NCBI RefSeq assembly: GCF_032854445.1
Contig: NC_088301.1
Coordinates: 2,850,001 to 2,914,000 of the forward strand
Length of the DNA: 64,000 nucleotides
Reading direction: 5' to 3'
Origin: Liolophura sinensis
Taxonomy: Eukaryota > Mollusca > Polyplacophora > Chitonida > Chitonidae
Position numbers and translations under genes: made by a program
Notes under the pieces: model-generated
Database searches by the model: none
What the model was told of the DNA's origin: nothing
What the model saw: only the letters and a program-made list of their open reading frames with translations
Shown: positions 46,529 to 59,100 of the stretch, in pieces
How the letters are laid out: each line of letters begins with the position of its first letter
Position numbering within the stretch: position 1 is the first letter of the stretch

Positions 46529-48685
46529 TTACTGATGCATACATACCCACACAGGAAAGGTTCAAATAATTGTGGGGTTTTACACATAATGTTTAATGAA
46601 ATATAACAATATGCATGTATATAGGTTCTTACAGTGAAGGTTAATTGAAATAACAACATATGGGCTCAATAGATTTTTATACAAATGTATTTATTTGACA
46701 TACATACATACAGGTCCATGTGAATTTGATGCCGTACAAAATTGTGTTTTCGGTGGCTCAATCACATAAAGCGTCACTCTCCTTCACCTAACCTAACCTA
46801 CGGTTAGGATTGAGCCCGATACCTGGCGTCTCTTGAATAAAATTTAAATATACATGACAAAAGGCCACTAATCACTGTCCAGGAAACTATTTTGTTATAT
46901 TTATATCAAGTTGTAGATGCTTTTCGTTGAGTGACGTGCTTTGAAAACTTGGGATAAATGCTGAAACCCCGATGCGACGTCACTGGCCGCAACGTAGTTC
47001 AAGAAAGTAGCACTGTAGAATCCTATTTCTCAAATTCCATTTACAACAAAATAATTCAGAAAAATTATGGTGATAAAATAAACCGAACTATTTCCTTGGA
47101 TAATTATGTCATCTGATCTATAAATTGTGTTAGTGTTTTCTGCGCTAATTATGAGACCGCCAGTGTGTGGATTCTTCTGAAAGCTCACCAACTCGTGTTC
47201 AGTGAGGTCGCATGCAGTTTGGAATCCACCGTGACAGTCCTATTCTTGCTTGGCGTGTAAAGTAGGCCATACACATCAGCTGGTGTTCAGTCAATAATTT
47301 TACCTATTTATCAATACCACATTTGAATTTCATCGCATAATGACTTTTGTTAAATGTTTCTTACAGAAACTCAAAAGCAAACGTCCAAATAAAGGCGTGT
47401 CATTTGAACCATGATTATAGGACTATCGTAACATTGTTAAAATCATAGGGAAACGTCGAAGGCGTACGTGTACATGTGAATGAGCTTGTATCACGATATC
47501 AGCTTCTGCATGTGCACTGTAGCTGGCACAAGTGTATATTCGGATTTTTACTATTGATTGCTATAATCGTGTGGAAACATTGTAGAGAATCGGGTGAAAG
47601 AGATTCTATAATTACATTACATACATTTTTGAAAGTATCTACAGTGACGCCTATAGTTGATTTAAACCTCTCTTTCACGGTCGGCTAACCTAGCAAGACT
47701 GATAACGCATACATCTCCATGTACAGCTGAAGTGAGACAGAATCCGACACACCTGGCAGAATATAGACATCTGACCTGGCTGAATAGCGAATGTCTCTTC
47801 CTCATGACCTTATGCACGTTAACAAAAGGAAACCCACAAATAAATACAGGTTGCGTGGGATTTTAATGTCTTCTTTAATCGGCCTACAATATCCTGTGGT
47901 GGGTGCATGACAGTAAATTAGCAGTCTACTCAGAAGTGAGTCGCTTTAATAAGCCGATATCTCCGCAGCGTTTACATTGTATATACGTGCCCTCAGTGCC
48001 AAATTCCACCGTTTCGGAAACATCCGAGGGCACCCGAGTAGGCCTACAGGTGTGGTAGACAGGTGATAACTCGCACGTAGGTGTCTTCTGTGACCGCAAT
48101 ATCTTCATTACCTTCGTGTCGAGGACGAGGTTTTGGAGCTTAAATCTTGATTTATAAAGTTTATTGTTCTGATTTCATATATGTAATGGCTTGTCTCCTG
48201 TACCGGATGAGAACAGAAAACATACGTAACGGACGTATGTTCTATGGATGTACATGTACCTTTACATTTAAGTTATCCGTCTGAATTGTGTGGGTGTTTG
48301 GGTGAGTGGGTGTGTTACTGAGGGATATCTCAGGGATAAACTCCATACATAGTCACACATCGCTGACATCAGCCTCACACGACTGTAATCCAGAATACAT
48401 ACATACCTTTACTTCAGTTGCAGAAGTCTAGACAACATGTTTTTGTCATTTCGCCTATTGTATTTATACTCTCTATATGTACATAACTATACCCTGAAAT
48501 ACACCTGTACGTGTAGACGTTTACCGAGCAACAGAAACCTGTGCACATTAGGAGACTTCTGGTGTCAGCCGATATGTATATACATATATTTGTAGCCTAC
48601 AATCTAGTCTATATGAACTACAAGAAACTTACACTATGTAAATTGTACATACCCGTGTCTACAATTCCTACATATGCAAGTACCT
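46529..48685. other. Intergenic, no gene seen
   Basis: No exon, RNA gene or array recognised. The frame at 47476-47688 (70 codons) is unsupported. Confidence 0.45.
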
Positions 48686-48689
48686 AAAC

Positions 48690-49645
48690 TTAATGCTTAT
48701 ACCTGTAGCTGTGCCTTATACCTGTAGCTGTGCCTTATACCTGTAACTCTGTCTTATGCCTGTAGATGTGCTTTATACCTGTAAGTGTGTCTTATACCTG
48801 TTGCCGTGTCTTAGATTTCTTATATACGTAAAGCTGTGTCCTACACCTGCAGCTGTACCCTTTACCTGTAGCTGTGCCTTATACATGTAGCTGTACCTTA
48901 TACCTGTAGCTGTGCCTTATACCTGTAACTGTGCCTTATACCTGTAGCTGTGCCTTATACCTGTAACTGTGTTTTGTGCCTGTTGCTGTGTATTAGATCT
49001 CTCATACACGTATAGCTGTGTTCTACACCTGCAGCTGTGCCTTTTACCTGTAGCTGTGTCATACCCGTAGATGTACCTTATACCTGTAGATGTACCTTAT
49101 ACCTACGGCTGTGCCTTATACCTGTAGCTGTGCCTTATACCTGTAGCTGTGCCCCATACCTGTAGCCGTGCCTTATACCTGTAGCTGTACCTGTACCTGT
49201 GCCTTGTACTTGTATATGTGCCATATATCTGTAGCTGTTCCTTACTTTTTGTAGATCTGCCTTATACCTGTAGATGTACTCATTATACCTGTAACTGTGT
49301 CTTGTACTTTTTGGTGTGTCTTAGATCTCTTATACCCGTAAAGCTGCGCAGTGCATCTGCAGCTGTGCCCTTTGCCTGTAGCTGTTCCTTATACTTGTAG
49401 ATGTGCCTTATACCTGTAGATGTATCTTATACCTGTAACTCTGTCTTGTACCTTTTGGTGTGTCTTTGATCTCTTATGCACGAATGGCTGTGTCCTACAC
49501 CTGCAGCTGTAACCTATGCCTGTAACTCTTCCTTATACCGGGTCCTATACCTGTAGCTGTACTCTGTACCTGTATCCTATACCCATAGCTGTGTCTTTGA
49601 CCTGTGACTGTGTACCACGCCTGTAGCTGTGTCTTAGGCAGGTTT
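48690..49645. repeat. Minisatellite, 19-bp unit with interspersed longer super-units
   Basis: The unit CCTTATACCTGTAGCTGTG is repeated dozens of times. A longer block carrying TTAGATCTCTTATAC, GTAAAGCTGTG, CTACACCTGCAGCTGT and CCCTTTACCTG recurs near 48810, 48990, 49318 and 49463, so the array has a loose higher order. Confidence 0.9.
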
Positions 49646-49782
49646 AAAGAATCCTGACCACAAAATGGGGCTATTTCCTAAACTTTACCAATAAATCGTG
49701 TAGGCCTACTCATTTGTGAAAAATGATTGTAATACCTGTATGTTATGTGATAATTTGTACATGATCTCCATTTGGGTCGAAA

Positions 49783-50083
49783 CCGTGCATCTGGCGTATA
49801 GTGGATAATCTTTTATAATACTGCTCATCTGGCGTATAGTGGATAATCTTATTTAATGCTGTACATCTGGCGTATAGTGGACGAACTTTTCTACTGCCCT
49901 GCATCTGAGGTACAGGGGATAGCAGTAACCTTTTCTACCGCCTTGCATCTGGCGTACAGAGGAATAACTTTTTCTAAAGCCGTGCATCTGATGTATAGTG
50001 GATAACGTTTTCTAATGCTGTGCTTTTGGCGTATTGCGCATAATCTTTTCTAATTCCGTGCATCTGACGTATAGTGGATAAAC
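49783..50083. repeat. Minisatellite, about 38-bp unit
   Basis: About eight copies of CCGTGCATCTGGCGTATAGT followed by GGATAATCTTTTCTAATG. The outer copies are more diverged and one carries an insertion. Confidence 0.85.
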
Positions 50084-51117
50084 TTATCGGACATTTGAAG
50101 AAACGAATCTCAAAACCGATAGATTCATCACACAGCGCTTTATTCTATCTGTACGTGAACCATGTAACCATAGCAGCTGTCTCATACACCTAAAGTGTTG
50201 AACTTACTCGCCGCAGTTGTCTATTCCGGTCGACAGCTCGAGTCCAGCTCTCGCTGGTTTGATTTCGGCTTGAAGTCAAGAGGGCTGGCAGATGCTTGCC
50301 GAAGGACTGTGGTTTACCTGCCTCTTGATCCACAAACTTTTCATTTTAAATCATTAACAAGTGTCTGGAACGATTGATGTGGTAAATATACACAGAAAAA
50401 TAAAACCATCTCATTTATTACCAATTTAACGTTTTCAATACAGTCTGATTGAAGGATTTCCGTCCGGAGATATAAGAATTGGTTACATATTTGTATGCGT
50501 AGTGATGTGGATCACTTATTGCTAAGTGACCCAGGAGAGAGGAAGTCCACATTTGCGTTCATGCGCACACCCAACTTCTGGCTGAAAGTAGGGGGAAGGG
50601 GAGGGGGAGGGGGATATGGAGGGGGAGCCATAGGTACATCTATATCCGGCACGATGTGAGCAGTGACTGCGTGCTACGTATGAATAAAGATATTTTGCAC
50701 GTCAAGGTCTGAGTCAGTCTAATATGTGAGAAACACAAACGGAAGGAAGTAAAAAAACATACAGTTACCAAGTTAATACGTCACGGTAACAAAAATCCAT
50801 GACCTCACTGATTAATGAAATATCAAAGTCAAAAAAGTCCAGAAACACTCTGAAATAGTTATTTAACGTATAAACGATAATACTGTTACTTATTGGGTAA
50901 AGGAATTTGCTAATTCTTTCATATATTTACTTTACTAACGCCACCATCAAAAATCTTTCACTTGGACGGTTGGAGGGGGGGGGGCAAGTTTACGAGATTA
51001 AAAAAAAGAGAGTGCTCATCGTAAACCACTGATCTTAGGCAAGCACCTAATAAACTTTCCCACATGCCACGGTAAGAAGTAGGCCACCAGTGATGATTGT
51101 TGAGCTCAAGTTGATAT
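50084..51117. other. Intergenic with a G-rich tract
   Basis: No gene recognised. 50591-50625 has five runs of 4-5 G separated by 1-7 bases, a strong G-quadruplex motif on the plus strand. A second G run lies at about 50974-50986. Confidence 0.6.
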
Positions 51118-51423
51118 AGTGAGTGAGTGAGTGCTTGGAGTTTAACGTCGTATTTAATATGGCGACGAAGGAATCCTTAGAGTGCATGTAATGTGCCTCC
51201 TTGTTGCGGGACAGATTTCCACCGAAGGCAAGTAAGCTGCCCCACCGGAGCCATTATACTGTTACGGGTCAACCAGTCGTTGCACTACCCGCTTAATGCT
51301 GAATGCCAAGCGAGGAAGTTACAACTTCCTCTTTTAAAGTCTTAGGTGTGACTCGACCCAGGACTAACCTTGGATCTACCACTCCCAAAACGGACACTTG
51401 ACCAACTGTGCTATCGGTGCCTG
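51118..51423 (-). mobile_element. Interspersed SINE-like element with a tRNA-like end
   Basis: On plus it begins GAGTGAGTGAGTGCTTGGAG and TTTAACGTCGTATTTAATAT, followed by GGCGACGAAGGAATCC and GCCAAGCGAGGAAG. It ends CCAACTGTGCTATCGGTGCC. Read on minus, the end GGCACCGATAGCACAGTTGG with a downstream GGGTCGAGTC looks like A and B boxes. It shares the ACGACGA(A/G)G and CAAGCGAGG motifs with family B. Confidence 0.7.
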
Positions 51424-51493
51424 CCGTCAAGTTGATATAGGTGGAATATCAAAGAACTGGCCACACCGCTTCAACTAGGTATATAGACATGTA

Positions 51494-51985
51494 ACCTTAC
51501 AGAGTGGCAGAGTACGGGTCACATCTGACAGCTCTGCATTATTCCAGTGAGCGGAACATACATTTACCTTACAGAGTGGCAGAGCAGAGGTCACATCTGA
51601 CAGCCCTGCATTATTCCAGTGCGTGGAATATACATGTACCTTACGGAGTGGCAGAGCACGGGTCACATCTGACAGCCCTGCATTATTCCAGTGAGCGGAA
51701 TATACATGTACCTTACGGAGTGGCAGAGCAGGGGTCACATCTGACAGCCCTGCATTATTCCAGTGAGCGGAACATACATTTACCTTACAGAGTGGCAGAG
51801 CACGGGTCGCATCTGACAGCCCTGCATTATTCCAGTAAGCGGAATATACATGTACCTTACGGAGTGGCAGAGCAGGGGTCACATCTGACAGCCCTGCATT
51901 ATTCCAGTGCGTGGAATATACATGTACCTTACAGAGTGGCAGAGCACGGCATTATTCCAGTGAGCGGAATATACAGTATATATAC
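51494..51985. repeat. Minisatellite, 72-bp unit
   Basis: Nearly seven copies containing ACCTTACAGAGTGGCAGAGC, GGGTCACATCTGACAGCCCT and GCATTATTCCAGTGAGCGGA. 72 is a multiple of 3, so long frames open on both strands (to 189 codons); these are repeat artefacts. It is unrelated in sequence to the 72-bp satellite at 42656. Confidence 0.92.
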
Positions 51986-52097
51986 ACAGTTCATATGCTA
52001 TACTTTCAATGAATTATTGTTTTCTTATTGTAAACATATCAACGGCCTGACTAAATTCGGGTCCGGCAATTAATCATATGCGGGAATTAATGCATGG

Positions 52098-52371
52098 ATG
52101 TATGCTTAGGGTTTTGCATGGAATGTGGCAAATTTTCAGTCATATGACAACGAGGTATCATTAGGTGTGCCTCCAAGGCGCTGTCGCCTCTGAGGCATCA
52201 TGCCGAAGACACCAAACATGACACCTCACCCACTCACATTACACTGAAACCGGGTCAAGCAGTCCCGTTTCCTTGCTCAAACCTCTTAGTGCTGAGCCTC
52301 CAAGCGAGGCAACAAGAAGTACATGTACGATTTTTCTGACTTTGGTATGACCTGCCTCGGGTTTGGGAATC
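52098..52371. mobile_element. Interspersed element family B, copy 2
   Basis: TGTATGCTTAGGGTTTTGC, CAGTCATATGACAACGAGG, TATCATTAGGTGTG, GACACCAAACATGACACC, CCCGTTTCCTTGCTC, GTGCTGAGCCTCCAAGCGAG and CTCGGGTTTG follow the same order as in copy 1. Confidence 0.7.
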
Positions 52372-53325
52372 AGTGCAATGTTGTAAAAGCAAACAGTACT
52401 AAATGTGCATATCTTCATTATTTCCAACTCGACTTAGTCATTAATCTTGAATGTGTACTAGAAATTTAAACTTAGCACAGCCTTAGGGCATTTTTGATGC
52501 CTTGGGAAATTTATAAATCCATGTATACTCTATCTGTTCTGTTTCCAGACATTGTTTGGTAAGCTGTTTTTTGAAGGAGAAATATGTGTACAGAAAATAT
52601 TAAAGCAAACTGAAATTAATCTTCAGTCACATGTAACTGGTGTAATATATACACAGAGGTCTCGTTGTGAATTACGAAATTCAAACTTGTAATCCCGCAT
52701 TAATCATTCATAACACACTCTGCTGTACACACACTGACAATGAGTTTAGGTAAATGCTCACCTTCACATTGGCTGTCAGAGGAACATTCACAACGACTAC
52801 TTTGCCTTAAACCTGCATGGCCGTTATACCTGTTCATAAATATTCAAATATTCTTTTCTTAAATTGTGCTAAAATGATTACCCGACGTCATATATTTGCG
52901 GTGAAAATCGTGATTAGTTCACGTCATATACAATTAATCATAAATGAACATCTGGGATTCGAAAACTGACGTAATCAAGTCTGATCCAGTCTAGTCATTT
53001 TTCATTCCAAAATTCAGTTTCTATTCATTTATGTACATAGGCTGTTTTCAGACAATATCCCTGCTGTCAAGGTGTGAGTAGACGTAGAGTACCTGTACAT
53101 GCACAGGGGTATGTCATTGTGCAGGTGTTACGTGACAAACACCACGTATGCACAGAGAGGCAAGGCTGCTCTTTACTTCTCCTCTGACCCGACCTTCTGC
53201 TGAAATATGCTCATATGTGACCTACAGGTGTTATACATCAAAAACATTGGCCTTAAAACCGGATAATACAGGGTCTGTATTAATACCAAACTATCACTGA
53301 GATGTGAACTCACTGGTATATTCTT

Positions 53326-53369
<44 letters not shown>

Positions 53370-53648
53370 TTATTATATTGTATATATGCATACCAATATG
53401 CATTTCAAAGGCCAGCGCCTTGACTTGTCGGTTTTACTGCTGATGATGTTTTCTATGGCGAGGTTTAGCGGAGATCACGTGAATACATATAATCTCCGTT
53501 ACTGGTAAGCCATCGACCAGTTTTCTGCTGAATGTGTTAATCACCTGGCAGCTAGTGGAAGTTTTAGTGATGATCACGTTGAACAACAGCTTGTTTGAAC
53601 AAGCGGGGCTTACATTAATCGGAGACTACTTGGCTCTATACCCTTTGA
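52372..53648. other. Intergenic with a TA microsatellite at 53329-53367
   Basis: No gene recognised. The TA/AT run is about 39 bases. The minus frame at 53173-53403 crosses it and is an artefact. Confidence 0.6.
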
Positions 53649-53786
53649 TTTATTTATTTATTTGATTGGTGTTTTACGCCGTACTCAAAAATATTTCACA
53701 TATACGACGGCGGCCAGCATTCTAGTGCGAGGAAACCGGGTAGAGCCCGGGGGAAACCCAAGACCATCCGCTGGTTGCTGTCAGAT
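53649..53786 (-). mobile_element. SINE family A, 5'-truncated
   Basis: Tail and central body intact to CCATCCGCTGGTTGCTGTCAG, then unrelated sequence. No head. Confidence 0.88.
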
Positions 53787-54377
53787 TTACAAATTTACCT
53801 TGAGATTTCTGTTTATTTGCAAAAATGTATACAACTATAAAGGTATATACATACACGTGGAGGCTCAAACACATGACTGTATATAAAACAAAAGACAACA
53901 GCATATACATGTAGATTAAAGCAGAGCAGCGACGACAGTGTGATACATTTGGCTAATGGTAACACGTAACCCGTGAAATATGGCCTCGTCAGTTTACTTC
54001 AGCTGTTGTATTACATGTATAACTGATCACGAACGTTGATTTAAACGTAGCCACTTTAACACCCCTTAGGATCATAGCTGAAGCAGAATCACCTAAAACG
54101 TGCTGTGTTATGTTGCCAGTGAAAAGTATCATCGGCTATGCTTCTATTGGACGGTGCTACAGGGAGGCCAAATACCAATTAAGAAAGTTTAGTTACTAGT
54201 ATATAGCTTGCATATTTTAGCTTTGAGATATTTCATTTATGTGTGTAATGGCATTGCCATTTAACACTGTACTCAAGAATGCTTCACTTTCAAGCATGGA
54301 CAAAGGTCCGAAGTAGGCATCTGGCGTTTTGCAGGAAACTGGCGAACTTTCATTTATGTGCTGTACATGGAGATTTT

Positions 54378-54625
54378 ACTTATTTATTTTAGATTTGATT
54401 GGTGTTTTACGCCGTGTTCGAGAATATTTTACTTATACGACGGAGACCAACATTATGGTGGGAGGAAAACGGGCAGAGCTCGGGGAAACCCACGGCCCTC
54501 AGCGGGTTGCTGCCAGATCCCGAAGATTAAGCCATCATGAAACCATAGCGTCCGCATTCGGTGAAAGGCTCCTGGGTCATTAAGCTGTGAAGGCACCCTA
54601 TGAACACCTCGGCCAGAGAGGCCTG
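54378..54625 (-). mobile_element. SINE family A, near full length with an internal rearrangement
   Basis: Tail, body and head-side GGCTCCTGGGTCATTAAGCT and GGCCAGAGAGGCC are present. The middle (CCAGATCCCGAAGATTAAGC) replaces the usual CTTCCCACGTACGGCC block. A shorter related fragment (TTAACACTGTACTCAAGAA) lies just upstream at about 54258. Confidence 0.8.
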
Positions 54626-54748
54626 TAAATTAATGCCACAGAGGAAGGCAAGTCCTTATTCCTAACTGGACAAGTTCCAAATTGACGAAGCAACAACTCA
54701 ATGACAACTCTGTCCATTAGTTCGCGTACGTCTTTTTTTAAAGAAAGA

Positions 54749-54790
54749 TTTATTTATTTATTTATTTGATTGGTGTTTTATGCCGTACTG
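54749..54790 (-). mobile_element. SINE family A tail fragment
   Basis: Only TTTATTTATTTATTTGATTG and GTGTTTTATGCCGTACT remain. Confidence 0.75.
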
Positions 54791-57641
54791 TCTTATACAG
54801 GCACAGGTGGGCGGCAACAAAGAAATTGCCCTTGTGTAAACACAAAGTAGTGCTGACAAGGCGCAGCAAAATCATTCCATGAACACACCTAGGCAATGGG
54901 TGTTTGTCCATACACGTACATGTAAATGAAAACGTACGTGTAAATGCACACGTACATGTACAAACAAATTAACGGGAACGTCTTAAACGCAGTCACGTCA
55001 TATGAACTTCATATTATTCATACTATTCAGAGAATATCGACCTCTTGTGGAGTTCTCTGAAATACTTTACACGCAGAGGCATCTTAGTGCTACGACAGGG
55101 TGTAATCGGTCTTTCGAGCGCTGCCGATCACTTACACAAGCGCTGCCAATCACTTATAGCAGAGTTGTCAATCACTCAATGTTACCTGTCTTAAACGGAT
55201 GTTAACGGCAGGGCCACAACATCGTCGCCTATTCGGTTCATTTGTGTTATCAATGTCGATCGTCACGATATGTACGAAAAAGCTTATTGGTTTAATTAAT
55301 TAACCAGCTGTAGTTAAAAATTACAGGCCCCAAAATCCGCGAAGCTGTCTTAGGTTTCAGTCAGGTATTATCTTTGATTCGTAACAGTTTACTGTGCTAA
55401 AACTGTGAACCTCTTTAAGGAGTGTCCATCACATCATAAAGTTTTCTTATCGACTTTCATGACAATATAAATGGAAAGTGTTTATGCCTATATGTTCAAA
55501 ATATAAGTTCAGTAATAATATCGAAAGTTAAGACAGCTTGCCGGTTCTGGGCTGATGAATATCTACATGTAAATGTGCATGTACGCGCTACCCGGTTGCA
55601 TGCATGCCTCCTTCGGGTGGGTTTGACTGGCCAGGACTGCTTCACATTTTCGCGTAGAGGAAACCCAAAACCCAGCCAACAGATTTAAGCCTGTCAATGT
55701 GAATCGCAGACACGCCTTCATGACATGGAAATTCCACGCGCTAGTACTTGTCCACGAGGTCATCTTTATTTGGGTGCATTGTGGTGTAGCCACAGTTTCA
55801 TTGCATGCAGACGCATCCCTCAACTTCTCGCTCTAAGCTGCCCCTACCCCTGGACAATCGATCCGCTCTCACGATAACACCCTTATTCTATATCTGGGTT
55901 AATTATTCCTTGAGCTGAGCTGTCCAGAGATAATGGAGGTCAAGGTCGCCTCGGCTTCGTTGTCTACATTACGTCAGAATTAGGGCAGTCGGAAATAAGG
56001 GGCTCTCAAAAGCGTGAACACATAAATTAAGGGAGATCAATATGTTGCATTATGATCAATGAATATGCATAGAATTCTTTTTATGTGTTTAAACCTGCAG
56101 TTAAAAAGATTATTTAATTGGTGAATGGAATGCTGCAAACAGCATATGAAGCTGACTAGAGAAATCTCGCCCACTGCAGGAATAGGATACCTACATGCAG
56201 TACATGCATCTCTGACATGCACCGCGCTGCTCTCATCTTTCCATTGACAATATCAATTAATAAACGCAATGAGCATGTTGGGGTTTGGTCTGGGGTCTCA
56301 CGAATTCACCAGGTAACGATGTCTGTGTTTTGTTAGTGCTCTACCGGTACATGAGCAATGAAGACACGCTTGATCCCTCTATATCAGCCTGCATGCATGG
56401 GTGGTTTCCGTTAGGAGTACAAGTGATTATGGACAGTTTATAAAAAAAGTTTGGGCAGTTTTTGCAAAAAGGTGGTCATAGTACGCGGGAAATACACGTG
56501 CTTTAATGGCATTTTTATTTTAAGCTCACATGCTCTCGCCGAACGCCTTATGAGTATTGACGCCACAGGTTCGAATCCAGCTCTCCTCGTACTTCAAGCC
56601 CAGTCTCCAAGATATCTCCAAAATGCGCTGACCGCCAAAAGTCTCTCCGGCTTCCTCCACACAAAACCTCACCGTCTTCCTAGAAGTGCACAAGAAGAAC
56701 GGCATTCAACAAATCTTCGATTGGAATCCTGATAAAGCCATATGCATCGTCGAACATGTACCATCGTCTCATCGTTGTGTTTCCAAACGATAGCACGAAG
56801 GCAATTGCACGAAGCGATGGGGAAAAGATGCAAAGCGATGGGGAAATGATCCGAAGTGATGGGACATAGATACCAAGCGATGACAAAATCACTAATATCG
56901 TTCGTATCACCCTACCATTGATCGCTGCATGCCATCCTCGCTCCATCGTTTTCTGGTCACTATTCTTGAGAAGAGTACCACCGAACATCGTAAAACGGAT
57001 ATAAATTACAACAACGTGTCTTCAACAGAGAATGTGGCGAAAGTGCAGACACAGCACATATATGTATACCGACAATCAATGAGTAAAAACCATAACAACG
57101 GCATAAACCTGTAAAACATGGTTTACTTTAATGTCTGTTCGAGTTCGAGGTGAAACAAGTTTAAGGTTTCGGACTATTGTTTAGTTTTTGTGATGTGAAA
57201 ACCTAAAGCGCAAACCACTGTTCTATTTATTGAGGGGTGCCTAGCTTTAATCCATATGGCTTCCTTCACACCTCTCTCAAAGTATCTACTCTCTCTATAG
57301 TATAATAGAAACATTTATTTTATTTATTTTATTTATTTTCACTGAACACCTTGCGCCCCAACTTGTTTCAATACAATATAGTACAGACTATTGTTACTTT
57401 GTTTTGTGTCTCTGGTGACTCTGCACCACAGGAAGACCACGGGTCTTTTTAGACTGATAAGTTGCATGCAGACGATGGATATTCGACTAACGCTGGGTCG
57501 TGTGGCAGTAATTGAGAATTGTGCCTCTCATTTTAATCTGTTAACACAAAAATCTGACACTATAAACAACCACTGTTAACACATCTGGATGCAATTCACA
57601 CACGTGTTAAATATAAAAAAGTATCTGCTTTGAAGTAAGTA
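54791..57641. other. Intergenic, no gene seen
   Basis: Short features only. A 21-bp tandem repeat of four units (GAAGCGATGGGGAAAAGATG type) lies at about 56808-56890. A possible decayed tRNA-derived SINE lies at about 56526-56660, with a B-box-like GGTTCGAATCC. TTTATTTTATTT repeats lie near 57315. No exon is recognised. Confidence 0.45.
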
Positions 57642-59100
57642 TATCCATACCTGCATTACCTTATTTATTTATTTATTTATTTGATTGGTGTTTTACGCCG
57701 TACTCAAGAATATTTCACATATACGACGGCGGCCAGCATTATGGTGGGAGGAAACCGAGCAGAGCTCGGGGGAAACCCACAACCATCCGCAGGTTGCTGA
57801 AAGGCCTTTCCACGTACGGCCGGAGAGGAAGCCAGCATGAGCTGGACTTGAACTCACAGCGACCGCATTAGTGAGAGACTCCTGGGTCATTACGCTGCGC
57901 TAGCGCGCTAACCACCTGAATTACCTACTATCCATACCTGCATTACCTACTATCCATGCCTGCATTACCTACTATCCATATCCGCATTACCTACTATCCA
58001 TACCTGCTTTGCGGACTATCCATACCTGCATTACCTACTGTCCACACATGTATTATCTATTATCCATACCTGCATTACGTACTATCCATACCCGCATTAC
58101 GTACTATTCATGTCCGCTTTACCTACTATCCATGTCCTGCATTACCTACAATGCACACATGTATTACCTACTATCCATACCTGCATTACCTACTGTCCAC
58201 ACATGTCTTACCTACTATCCATACCTGCATTACCTACTATCCACACATGTATTACCTACTATCCATACCTGCATTAGCTACTATCCATACCTGTATTACC
58301 TACTATCCATACCTGCATTACCTACTAGCCATGCTTGCATTAACGACTATCCATACTTGCATTGCCTACTATCCATACCTGCATTATCTACTATCTACAC
58401 TTGCATTACCTACTATCCACACATGCATTACCTACTATCCATACCTGCATTACCTACTATCCATACTTCCATTACCTACTGTCCATACTTGCATTGCCTA
58501 CTATCCTACAATGCATACTTGCATTACCCACTATCTATACTTGCATTGCCTACTACCCACACATGCATTACCTACTATCCATACCTGCTTTGCGAACTAT
58601 CCATACCCGCAATACCTACTATCAATAGCTGCATTGCGGACTATCCTTGCCCGCATTACCTACTATCCATACTTGCATTACATATTATCCATACCTGCAT
58701 TACATACTATCAACACCTGCATTACCCACTATCCATACCTGCTTTGCGGACTATCCACACCTGCATTACTTACTATCCATACCTGCATTATCTACTGTCC
58801 ACACCTACATTACTTACTATCCGTACCTGTATTACTTACTATCCATACCTGCATTATCTACTATCCTGACCTACATTACTTACTATTCATACCGCATTAC
58901 CTAATATCCATACCTGCATTACGTACTATCCATTCCTGCATTACTTACTATCCATACCTGTATTACCTACTGTCCACGCCTGCATTACCTACAATCCATA
59001 CCCGCATTACCTACTATCCACACCTGCATTAATTACTCTCCATACTTGCATAACCTACTATCCACACCTGGATTACCTACTATCCTACTATTACCTACTA
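57642..59100. repeat. Minisatellite, 22-bp unit, interrupted by a SINE
   Basis: More than 50 copies of TACCTGCATTACCTACTATCCA with point variants. One unit (TATCCATACCTGCATTACC) lies at 57642-57660, left of the SINE, and the main array runs from 57908 to 59100. 22 mod 3 is 1 and the unit has no stop in any plus frame, so all three frames read the same cyclic 22-residue peptide. The resulting 358-codon frame is not a gene. Confidence 0.93.
57661..57910 (-). mobile_element. SINE family A, nearly full length, inserted in the 22-bp array
   Basis: Complete from a long TTTATT tail through GCGCTAGCGCGCTAACCA. The flanks CCTGCATTACC (left) and CCTGAATTACC (right) look like an 11-bp target duplication. 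Only the outermost head bases are missing. Confidence 0.88.

Noticed and set aside
51504-52073. 189-codon plus frame and a 135-codon minus frame
   Set aside because: Both come from a 72-bp tandem repeat whose length is a multiple of 3.
57956-59032. 358-codon open frame on plus
   Set aside because: It is the 22-bp minisatellite read through; all three frames are open and give the same cyclic peptide, with no splice or promoter context.
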